Positions 35,556 through 41,849 of a stretch of 41,849 nucleotides of DNA are shown here, piece after piece. This stretch comes from Clostridia bacterium (GTDB taxonomy: Bacteria > Bacillota > Clostridia > Oscillospirales > CAG-272): the NCBI GenBank assembly GCA_017531925.1, contig JAFXKD010000017.1, positions 1 to 41,849 of the forward strand, written 5' to 3'. A program made the translations under genes and the position numbers. The notes under the pieces were generated by a model. It worked only from the letters and a program-made list of their open reading frames with translations, searched no databases and was not told where the DNA came from. Within the stretch, counting starts at the first letter, position 1; each line of letters starts with the position of its first letter.

Positions 35556-35584
35556 ATTAAAGCACATTTTATATGCTTTGTCAA
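35556..35584 (-). promoter_or_regulatory. sigma-A promoter of unit 2
   Basis: Minus strand TTGACA at 35584-35579, 17-nt spacer, TTTAAT at 35561-35556. Full -35 consensus and 5 of 6 at -10. It would drive the GH2 gene and, by spacing, the roughly 18-kb set down to the terminator at 17074. Confidence 0.8.
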
Positions 35585-35652
35585 GTCTTTTTTCTTATTT
35601 TATATATTATACTCTTTTTCGTTGCATTTTTTGATTTCAATTTCAAAAATCA

Positions 35653-35682
35653 TTGACAATCAAATATCCGTTATGGTAAAAT
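35653..35682 (+). promoter_or_regulatory. promoter before the broken mutarotase gene
   Basis: TTGACA at 35653-35658, 18-nt spacer, TAAAAT at 35677-35682, 33 nt before the first ATG of the pseudogene. It is divergent from the unit 2 promoter, about 70 bp apart. Confidence 0.75.
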
Positions 35683-35714
35683 TGGAATATAAAAAAAGTA
35701 ATTTTTGGGGATAT

Positions 35715-36072
35715 ATGATGCGAAAAGGCTCAATTATGTAATTGTTTCCCGGAATGGAAAAGGAATATGAAAGACGCCACGCAGAGCTATGGCCCGAGAT
35801 CAAGGAAGTAATATATGGAGACGGTTGCACAAGCTATACGATACGAGGATCGCTTTGAAACTGTATATCTTGATTTCAACCCTATGCAGTTTGAGGTCTC
35901 AGCCCCGGAGTATCATCCAACCTATATTATGCAGGATAGCTACAGAATAGGTAACGAGTCGATAAGACTGATGCAGAGTGCACTCGACGGAGAAAATATC
36001 TCCGATGCCAAGATCATAGTTCTGCCAAGCATCGTAACAGCCCACAGCCAGTCACAAACAAAAGCAATTTGA
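35715..36072 (+). pseudogene. wrecked gene: L-rhamnose mutarotase start joined to LacI-type regulator end
   Basis: From ATG ATG at 35715, the frame reads MMRKGSIM, then a TAA stop, then LFPGMEKEYERRHAELWPEI, GCTSYTI and a second stop. This is the N-terminal pattern of L-rhamnose mutarotase (RhaM family, EYERRH.P.WPE), about half its length. In another frame, 35815-36072 encodes APEYHPTYIMQDSYRIGNESIRLM and IIVLPSIVTAHS, the C-terminal ligand-domain end of LacI-family regulators. So two unrelated fragments meet near 35840 after an internal deletion, with a nonsense codon as well. The flanking promoter and terminator look intact. RhaM call good, LacI call moderate. A former rhamnose locus or lost local regulator is inferred. 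Confidence 0.7.
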
Positions 36073-36086
36073 TAATTGTTAAACAA

Positions 36087-36114
36087 AAATTCACGCGGGA
36101 GCGTGAATTTTTTT
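36087..36114 (+). terminator. intrinsic terminator after the pseudogene
   Basis: AAATTCACGC, loop GGGA, GCGTGAATTT, then TTTT: 10-bp stem directly followed by T's. It separates the pseudogene from the alcohol dehydrogenase promoter, whose -35 begins 2 nt later. Confidence 0.9.
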
Positions 36115-36115
36115 A

Positions 36116-36144
36116 TTGACAGAATAAGAATTATCGGCTATAAT
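36116..36144 (+). promoter_or_regulatory. perfect sigma-A promoter of the alcohol dehydrogenase gene
   Basis: TTGACA at 36116-36121, 17-nt spacer, TATAAT at 36139-36144: both hexamers match the consensus. This predicts strong, largely constitutive expression. Confidence 0.92.
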
Positions 36145-36194
36145 AAAGAAAAGATTGATAAATCTTTAACTTACTTAATAAGGAGAATAAACAA

Positions 36195-37340
36195 ATGGCA
36201 AGATTTGTACTTAATGAAACATCCTATCACGGCAAGGGCGTTATTGCTGAAATCGCAAATGAGATCAAGGCTCGCGGCTTCAAAAAGGCATTCGTATGCT
36301 CCGACCCCGACCTTATAAAATTCGGCGTTACCAAAAAGGTCACCGATATTCTTGACGGCGCAAATATCGTGTATGATATTTACTCCAACATCAAGCCCAA
36401 TCCCACAATCGAAAACGTTCAGACAGGTGTTGAAGCGTTCAAGGCAAGCGGCGCTGACTGCATCGTAGCTATCGGCGGCGGTTCCTCTATGGATACGGCA
36501 AAGGCTATAGGAATCATCATCGAAAATCCCGAATTTGCGGACGTTCGTTCACTTGAGGGCGTTGCTCCCACAAAGAATAAATGCACTCCCATCATCGCAG
36601 TTCCCACAACAGCAGGTACAGCTGCTGAGGTTACTATCAACTACGTAATCACAGACGCAGAAAACAACAGAAAGATGGTTTGCGTTGACGTTCACGATAT
36701 CCCCGTCGTAGCAGTAGTTGACCCCGATATGATGGCTTCTATGCCCCGTGGACTTACAGCAGCTACAGGTATGGATGCACTTACTCACGCAATTGAGGGC
36801 TACATCACAGCAGGCGCTTGGGAAATGAGCGATATGTTCCACATCAAGGCTATCGAGCTTATCGCAAAGCATCTTCGCGGCGCAGTTGATAACACTCCCG
36901 AGGGACGTGAGGGTATGGCTCTCGGTCAGTATATCGCAGGTATGGGCTTCTCTAACGTTGGTCTTGGTATCGTTCACTCAATGGCTCACCCCCTTGGTGC
37001 TCTTTACGATACACCTCACGGTGTTGCTAACGCAATTATTCTTCCTACAGTTATGGAATACAACGCACCCGCAACCGGTGAAAAGTACAGAGATATCGCA
37101 AAGGCAATGGGAGTTGAAGGCGTTGATGCTATGACTCTTGACGAAGCAAGAAAAGCAGCTATTGATGCTGTTAAACAGCTTTCCACAGACGTTGGAATTC
37201 CCGCAGACCTCAAGGATATCGTTAAGCCCGAGGACGTTGACTTCCTCTCTCAGTCCGCTTACGACGATGCTTGCCGTCCCGGAAATCCCAGAGAGACGAG
37301 CGTAGCAGAGATCAAGGAGCTTTACCTTAAGCTTATGTAA
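36195..37340 (+). CDS. fucO: iron-containing alcohol dehydrogenase, lactaldehyde-reductase-like
   Basis: Cytoplasmic group III alcohol dehydrogenase of 381 residues. The NAD-binding half carries GGGSSMDTAKAIG (near 95), and the metal half carries TGMDALTHAIEGY (near 192) with the His/Asp ligands continued by GIVHSMAHPLGALYDTPHG (near 258). Overall sequence is closest in character to lactaldehyde:propanediol oxidoreductase (FucO), which turns L-lactaldehyde from fucose or rhamnose breakdown into 1,2-propanediol. Butanol- or propanediol-type dehydrogenases are the alternative. AAGGAG lies 9 nt before ATG. It is a single-gene unit with its own consensus promoter and terminator. The rhamnose-mutarotase remnant next to it supports a past deoxyhexose context. 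GC-richer codon use than the surrounding genes suggests high expression. Confidence 0.85.
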   Translation: MARFVLNETSYHGKGVIAEIANEIKARGFKKAFVCSDPDLIKFGVTKKVTDILDGANIVYDIYSNIKPNPTIENVQTGVEAFKASGADCIVAIGGGSSMDTAKAIGIIIENPEFADVRSLEGVAPTKNKCTPIIAVPTTAGTAAEVTINYVITDAENNRKMVCVDVHDIPVVAVVDPDMMASMPRGLTAATGMDALTHAIEGYITAGAWEMSDMFHIKAIELIAKHLRGAVDNTPEGREGMALGQYIAGMGFSNVGLGIVHSMAHPLGALYDTPHGVANAIILPTVMEYNAPATGEKYRDIAKAMGVEGVDAMTLDEARKAAIDAVKQLSTDVGIPADLKDIVKPEDVDFLSQSAYDDACRPGNPRETSVAEIKELYLKLM

Positions 37341-37353
37341 TTCCAATTTAAGC

Positions 37354-37388
37354 AAAAATCCACTTGACTTTAAGTCAAGTGGATTTTT
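37354..37388 (+). terminator. intrinsic terminator of the alcohol dehydrogenase gene
   Basis: AAAAATCCACTTGAC, loop TTTAA, GTCAAGTGGATTTTT, then ATTTT. A 15-bp stem with A-run before and T-run after, so it could also stop minus-strand transcription. Confidence 0.9.
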
Positions 37389-37391
37389 ATT

Positions 37392-37553
37392 TTAAAGATT
37401 TGAAAAGTCTTTTTTGTACCTAACACCGAAAAGCTCCGCAAGGCGAACCATTTCCTCGTCCTTGATAGTATTAACTCTTGGAAGGTGTGCAGTAAGCATA
37501 TAGATGTGGGCGGCGAGGGGGGCTGTGAGGGGCGTTTTTTTGAGAAAATTGTT
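37392..37553 (-). pseudogene. short C-terminal gene remnant, unknown
   Basis: An open minus frame of 53 codons to TAA at 37392 reads LTAPLAAHIYMLTAHLP, RVNTIKDEEMVRLAELFGV and ends YKKDFSNL. Composition and helix-like pattern look coding, but there is no ribosome site for a full gene and a stop closes it at 37554. It looks like the end of a deleted gene, or a very small protein from ATG 37499. I do not recognise the family. It directly overlaps no other feature. Confidence 0.4.
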
Positions 37554-37613
37554 TTACAAAAGTGTGAACGAATATCGGATAATATGTGAATTCTCACAGT
37601 TTGGGGCGCTATT

Positions 37614-37644
37614 TTAAAAAAACAGGGCGCATTTCTGCGCCCTG
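37614..37644 (-). terminator. intrinsic terminator of the pilin/Ig operon
   Basis: Minus strand: CAGGGCGCA, loop GAAA, TGCGCCCTG, then TTTTTTT (37622-37616). A 9-bp GC-rich stem with a GNRA-type loop and a clean T-run, 7 bp after the Ig-like gene. Confidence 0.92.
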
Positions 37645-37650
37645 CGGGGG

Positions 37651-38328
37651 TTAGTTTGTTACTGTAATAGTAATTTTTGCGGTAATACCATTGTACTTTA
37701 ATGTGAACTCATAATCACCAGCCGTTTTTAAGCTAAGGCTAAGATCCTCAAAATAATCATAGATCATAGGAATCTCAATTTGACTTCCATCATCATACGT
37801 ACAAATGAGGGTTACACCTTCGAGACTCGGGCCGTAAAAATTCCACTCAAGTCGATCATATGTTGTAATAAAATTATCGGAAATCTTGATTGAAGTTAAC
37901 ACAGGAGATTTTGAAGGCGGATTTTCTTCTTTTTCAACAACAGTAACCGTAAAAGAAGTTTTAAACCCCTTATATGTTACCTCAATTGTCTTTTCTCCCG
38001 GTGTGGTACTATCAAATCCACTCAATCTTAATTCAGAGTCTGTGTAATCAACATAATATGATGCTTCATTGCTATTTGCTAGCACTTGTATCTTTGTTCC
38101 CGCTGGTTCAAATTCATCGCCCACATAATATTCGGTTTTTTGAGGCAACGTAAACAAGTGGATACCAGTTAATTTATCTTTGTTTAAATTGGCATCTATT
38201 ATGTGATTTATCATCTCTGCATTAAGGGCAGTTATTACTCCGGCAACGACACCTATAACTACAAATACTGCGAGGATAACAATTAATACTATAGTTGTTG
38301 CCTTTTTCTTTTTCGTCTGTAATTTCAT
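37651..38328 (-). CDS. membrane-anchored protein with two Ig-like domains
   Basis: Secreted or surface protein of 225 residues: a Lys-rich N-terminus, one hydrophobic anchor (about 11-35), a linker, an Ig-like domain (about 55-132: PQKTEYYVGDEFEPAGT, GEKTIEVTYKG, SFTVTVVE, a bacterial Ig group 3 pattern) and a second beta domain (140-225) ending KYNGITAKITITV, similar to the first. No lipobox, no sortase motif, no catalytic motif. It starts 8 bp after the prepilin-adhesin gene and shares its terminator, so the two are made together; it may sit in the membrane as a partner of the large pilin. Function unknown. Confidence 0.7.
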   Translation of the reverse strand: MKLQTKKKKATTIVLIVILAVFVVIGVVAGVITALNAEMINHIIDANLNKDKLTGIHLFTLPQKTEYYVGDEFEPAGTKIQVLANSNEASYYVDYTDSELRLSGFDSTTPGEKTIEVTYKGFKTSFTVTVVEKEENPPSKSPVLTSIKISDNFITTYDRLEWNFYGPSLEGVTLICTYDDGSQIEIPMIYDYFEDLSLSLKTAGDYEFTLKYNGITAKITITVTN

Positions 38329-38336
38329 TATAACAC

Positions 38337-41300
38337 CTATTGTGGAATAATTAATCCATTACTGAAATCATATCCGCCGTATTTGCCGTTTGCGTCCCAA
38401 TACTTGTAAATTTCGACCGCATCGCCATTTACTACACCAGCGTTAAAATCATCAAGATTATTCTCAACATTTGTTAAGGCAGTAATCTTAATAGGGTATG
38501 TTATTTCTACTATCACATAAATGCCTGTGCCTACCCAATACTCAGTATCACCATACGTAGAATCGGTAGTTTTATAACTGAACGAGGGGTTACTCATATT
38601 CAAAGACACTACAGAAGCATTAACATATTTAGTAGTGGAGCCCGTCTTAGTAAAATGATAATCCTCATACTTTAATTCATCAGTCCACTTATGTTTCGTA
38701 TCAGTAAATATTTTTGTGAACATATTGGCAAGATCAAAGCTAATGGTTTTACCGGCTATACCAAGCGTCTGGAATGCTGACCTATTATCAAAGGTGATTG
38801 TAGCGGGTTTAAGAAGTCCAGTATCTGTACTTGCAACAAAGTTATACTGATGCAAGTTACAATCTGAAGCATCTATTGCTGTAGTACTGTTATCGGCACT
38901 CCACCAAACGTTGATACCTGTACCCACTACCTTTGTCTTTGTAGAATCTTCGTGATGTGGCTGGTTAACAGTAATGACCGTGCCTTTTAAGGTAAGTGTT
39001 CCACCAGTAATGTCAATATTACAGTATCTGCCACCAAAGAGAACCGTATCAGTTACCGTAACAGCTCCATTCGTTCTCAAGGGAGCACGACAGTTTGCTA
39101 TATAGCAGTTTGTAATTGTTGAACCGCCATTAGCTTTTACTGCATTTGTACCATAAGGATTATCAGCCTGCATGCCAATTGTATCATAAATGCTACCAAT
39201 TACTCTTGTATCTCTCATATGACCGGAAAGCGTAATAATGCCTTCATTTCCACTGGTGATACCATTCGTAATATCAAACGTAAATGTATTACCATACAAT
39301 GTTTTATTCGTGGGTATCGTCATCTTGCCATTTGCAGACATCTTGATAACAAAGTTTCCGTTTTCGTCCTCTTCAGGAAGGAATACGATATTACCCTTTG
39401 CACTTGTAGAGGTTCCGGTAAACATATCAGAATACTGTCTAACGTTATAGCCTTCCACAACTTGAACCTGAACGTCCTCAGATATTCTTACACCATTTGA
39501 GAAAAGTGCTATAGTAATCTTTGAAGTTGTAGAACCACCGAGCTGAAGTTCATCGTTCAGCGTCGTAATTGCTTTACCGTTTGCCAAGTCGTACTTATAG
39601 TCCAAGTTACCATATGTATAACCAGAGTCATTTACGTATGCTCCGCTTGTTGTGGCAGTAGCAGGAAGACATCCTCTGTCTTGAGGATTCATATAGTCTG
39701 TTTCCAAAGACATTGTATTGCTAAATACCAACACTCTGGTGTTTTCAGGGATTTTAGTTACACCGTCATTAAACTCAAACAGGTCGGAAATTTTAATAGC
39801 ATTTGAGCTACCTACATAGAGAATATTGCTGTCATATTTATATTGCAAGGGAAGGTCTTTGGTATAGTCAGCAACAGTAACATTGATTGTGTAGTTATAT
39901 GCACTGTATGAACCTACGGTAACGGTAATGTTTGTTGTTCCTTCTGCAAGAGCTTTAATGTAAGTATTTCCATTAACATCGGTATATACATTAGCTACCG
40001 CAGTATTAGCACAAGCATATTCTATAGTGTCAGCAATTGTAATACCGCTTGTATTGATAGTGTCTTTAGTATTAACAAGTACATAATCTGTGCCAGCAGC
40101 CTGTGTAAGAGGAAGTGTTACATAATATGTGTGATTGGATTCGTCATAATTCCAGTTGTCCTTGTTTGCAATGTTAACTGTGTTGTCAGTAACACCTCCA
40201 ACATATATCTTATACTCGGCAGAAGCAAAGGTTGCCTCATCGCTCGTATCGTTTAAATAGCCCTGTTTGCTTACTTTAGCTGTAGCCGTGATTGTTACAT
40301 ATTCAATTGAAGGATCGTGTGTTCCGGAGAAAGTAGCAATTACTTCGCCAGTTGAATCATCAATAGAAAGATATCCGGGGTTGGAGGAAGACCAAACCAC
40401 ATCGAGATTGGAAATGTCGCTTTCGTCGGATTTTCCTTTCAAATTAAGCATTTCAAGTTTGAAAGAACCCTTATCCCACGCTGCATAGCCAATTCTTACT
40501 GTTTCTTCATCGACAGTAACAGTGGTATTGTTAAGCGCATTGTCATCTTTATCTACTATACCGATTTCAAAAGAATATAGGGGATTGTTGAACTTAAGTG
40601 TGTCAACGTGGTCGGCGGGAGCTGCGGGGTTATACTTGGTGGCATCGTAAATGTAGTTACCATTGATCTTGTATTCCTTATCGCCAACTACAACAGTTAC
40701 GTTATCATTGGTAAAGTAAGCGTCAACGATGTCCTTAAGCTCGTTAGTCCAAGCACTCGCATCAAGTTTAACTGTAACATTCTTTCCATCAGCAACGCTG
40801 ATATTCAAAGAGTTTGCGGGGAGCTTTACGCCAGCGGGAATTGTTAACGTAGTATCTTCGTTAATTGTGAGCAAGTAATCAGTTTCGCCAAGAGGCTTTT
40901 CGCCTGCTGTATCCTTGATTACATTACCAACGTACGTTGCATCCTCGTGGAAGAAGAGGTTGCTATGCTCTGCGTTACGGTCAAATGCGAAGTTGCCTTC
41001 TTTGGTTACGAAAACGCCGGATGCAGCCAATGTCTTAAGACTGCCGTAGAGTTCTTCATTCAAACCGTTAACAAGTGTCTTGAAGTTAGCAAACTGCTCT
41101 GCGGTTGTTGCTCCATCAATATCCTTGAAGGTATGGAATCCTTTGATTGCCTCAGCAATAGGAGAACCCTTTGTATCGCAAAGGAAGTATTTATCGCCGG
41201 CTTCATCGTAGAAAACTCCCGCATAGTTACTCTTGGGAGTATCTGCACTAACAAAGAATCTAACAACTCTGGTAAATGCAGAAATACGAAGAGTATTTTC

Positions 41301-41657
41301 ATCAGCAGCCACGTACTGACCGCCGCCCTGTCCGTCGAACTTAAAGTAGTAGTGGTAGCCGTAGTCTTTTGCGTGAGGCTCAAGCTCTTCAAGCTGGCTA
41401 TCTTTAAGAATTGTCTGTGTGATTTCCCAAATGTTGTCTTCAGTAATAGGCTTGCCGTAATGCTCGGTCGTATGATCGGCTTGATACGCAGCCAAGAACT
41501 GATTAAGCTGAGCCGCTATATTTTCATCATTAGATATATGTGCGCTCTTAATGAAAGAGGTATATCCAACGACGCTGACTGTTGCAAGGATCGCGAGAAT
41601 CGCGATTACTACCAGCAGCTCAACGAGGGTAAAACCCTTGTTTTTGTTGTTTCTCAT
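38337..41657 (-). CDS. giant type IV prepilin-like protein with Ig-like adhesin region
   Basis: Protein of 1106 residues beginning MRNNKNKG|FTLVELLVVIAIL. The cleavage Gly8, Phe+1 and Glu+5 are exactly those of type IV prepilins and pseudopilins, so a prepilin peptidase should process it. A pilin-like domain reaches about residue 250. The rest is beta-rich: Big_2-like repeats (VWSSSNPGYLSIDDSTGEV near 410, ALAEGTTNITVTVG near 590) and a segment with SGHMRDTRVIGS and NCYIANCRAP (about 820-900) resembling a small beta-helix. Major pilins are about 150 residues; this is some seven times longer, as in tip adhesins. ATG 41657 has GGAGG upstream; ATG 41699 lacks a site. No assembly ATPase, platform protein or peptidase genes lie in the window. 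Confidence 0.85.
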   Translation of the reverse strand: MRNNKNKGFTLVELLVVIAILAILATVSVVGYTSFIKSAHISNDENIAAQLNQFLAAYQADHTTEHYGKPITEDNIWEITQTILKDSQLEELEPHAKDYGYHYYFKFDGQGGGQYVAADENTLRISAFTRVVRFFVSADTPKSNYAGVFYDEAGDKYFLCDTKGSPIAEAIKGFHTFKDIDGATTAEQFANFKTLVNGLNEELYGSLKTLAASGVFVTKEGNFAFDRNAEHSNLFFHEDATYVGNVIKDTAGEKPLGETDYLLTINEDTTLTIPAGVKLPANSLNISVADGKNVTVKLDASAWTNELKDIVDAYFTNDNVTVVVGDKEYKINGNYIYDATKYNPAAPADHVDTLKFNNPLYSFEIGIVDKDDNALNNTTVTVDEETVRIGYAAWDKGSFKLEMLNLKGKSDESDISNLDVVWSSSNPGYLSIDDSTGEVIATFSGTHDPSIEYVTITATAKVSKQGYLNDTSDEATFASAEYKIYVGGVTDNTVNIANKDNWNYDESNHTYYVTLPLTQAAGTDYVLVNTKDTINTSGITIADTIEYACANTAVANVYTDVNGNTYIKALAEGTTNITVTVGSYSAYNYTINVTVADYTKDLPLQYKYDSNILYVGSSNAIKISDLFEFNDGVTKIPENTRVLVFSNTMSLETDYMNPQDRGCLPATATTSGAYVNDSGYTYGNLDYKYDLANGKAITTLNDELQLGGSTTSKITIALFSNGVRISEDVQVQVVEGYNVRQYSDMFTGTSTSAKGNIVFLPEEDENGNFVIKMSANGKMTIPTNKTLYGNTFTFDITNGITSGNEGIITLSGHMRDTRVIGSIYDTIGMQADNPYGTNAVKANGGSTITNCYIANCRAPLRTNGAVTVTDTVLFGGRYCNIDITGGTLTLKGTVITVNQPHHEDSTKTKVVGTGINVWWSADNSTTAIDASDCNLHQYNFVASTDTGLLKPATITFDNRSAFQTLGIAGKTISFDLANMFTKIFTDTKHKWTDELKYEDYHFTKTGSTTKYVNASVVSLNMSNPSFSYKTTDSTYGDTEYWVGTGIYVIVEITYPIKITALTNVENNLDDFNAGVVNGDAVEIYKYWDANGKYGGYDFSNGLIIPQ

Positions 41658-41699
41658 TACTTTTTTCCTCCGTAATGTTTTAAAAATTGTTTTGTACAT

Positions 41700-41849
41700 T
41701 TATATAAATGCGGTGCGGTTGCGCCGTATTTTTCGGTTTTGGGGTGTCACAAAGGATCCTTCGTAGATCCCTGCGTGCCAAGGCGCTTGGTTTTGCCCGT
41801 TTCGCAAGCTCCACTGTCAAAACTTCGTCTCGGGCGTTGCCCTCGCTCA
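41700..41849. other. GC-rich edge segment without recognised gene
   Basis: Markedly more GC-rich than its surroundings, with small palindromic pieces (GGGCAACGCCC; GGATC...GATCC at 41754-41770). On the minus strand one frame is open for about 34 codons to a TGA near 41748, but encodes no recognised domain. It may be a dispersed intergenic repeat or the end of a gene beyond the edge. Confidence 0.35.

Noticed and set aside
1..35584. Bacteroidetes-type PUL
   Set aside because: No SusC/SusD pair, no hybrid two-component or ECF regulators. Uptake is by ABC transporters with lipoprotein binding proteins.
35715..35860. Stop-codon recoding in the mutarotase fragment
   Set aside because: The TAA comes at codon 9 or 10, a second stop follows after the break, and the C-terminal half of the enzyme is missing, so simple decay explains it.
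35815..36072. Intact small regulator gene
   Set aside because: Only the end of a LacI-type ligand domain is present, without helix-turn-helix or a ribosome site before ATG 35815.
36549..37355. Minus-strand frames opposite the alcohol dehydrogenase
   Set aside because: Cys-rich mirror frames of a highly biased coding strand with no ribosome sites.
38337..41657. Type IV pilus assembly locus
   Set aside because: Only one prepilin-like gene is present; no assembly ATPase, platform protein, prepilin peptidase or further pilins in the window.

Overview
The window looks like a piece of a gut-type Bacillota (Clostridia) chromosome. The reasons are AGGAGG-like ribosome binding sites before nearly every gene, consensus sigma-A promoters, many lipobox (Cys-anchored) secreted proteins, sugar uptake by solute-binding-protein ABC transporters rather than SusC/SusD, and a single-membrane style type IV prepilin. 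No rRNA, tRNA, CRISPR array or intact mobile element was seen. The genus cannot be fixed from sequence alone.

Most of the window is a Gram-positive polysaccharide utilisation locus read on the minus strand as two long transcription units. Unit 1 (from about 15.4 kb leftwards past the window edge) encodes two ABC permeases, a TIM-barrel lipoprotein, a solute-binding lipoprotein, a 1044-residue lipoprotein with five related beta-sandwich modules, and a metallophosphoesterase lipoprotein. A compact set follows: GH43, GcnA-like GH20, alpha/beta esterase, CE2-type esterase and NagA (cut by the edge). A divergent ArsR-like regulator (15654-16607, plus strand) faces this unit, and an inverted repeat overlaps the unit's -35 region.

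Unit 2 (35.6 kb down to a strong terminator at 17.1 kb) starts at a consensus promoter with a 230-nt leader. The leader carries a 9-bp long-range inverted repeat ending in a T-run. The unit encodes a GH2 enzyme, a 1556-residue SGNH/carbohydrate-binding lipoprotein, a solute-binding lipoprotein, two permeases, a surface GH43 lipoprotein, a cytoplasmic GH43, two small membrane proteins, a DUF624-like membrane protein, the only ABC ATPase of the window and a final GH43. The likely flow is surface binding and partial cleavage by lipoproteins, import of oligosaccharides by two transporters sharing one ATPase, and cytoplasmic trimming by GH43, GH2 and GH20 enzymes and esterases. The enzyme mix points to acetylated, arabinose/xylose-type side chains plus GlcNAc residues. 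The exact glycan is not determined.

On the plus strand at 35.6-37.4 kb lie an intact promoter and terminator around a wrecked gene (L-rhamnose mutarotase start joined to a LacI-type regulator end), then an intact lactaldehyde-reductase-like alcohol dehydrogenase. The right end (37.6-41.7 kb, minus) holds a prepilin with a very large Ig-like extracellular region and a membrane-anchored Ig-like protein. Recurrent strong stem-loops lie between genes of the two long units, mostly next to genes for secreted proteins, and may set the ratios of their products.
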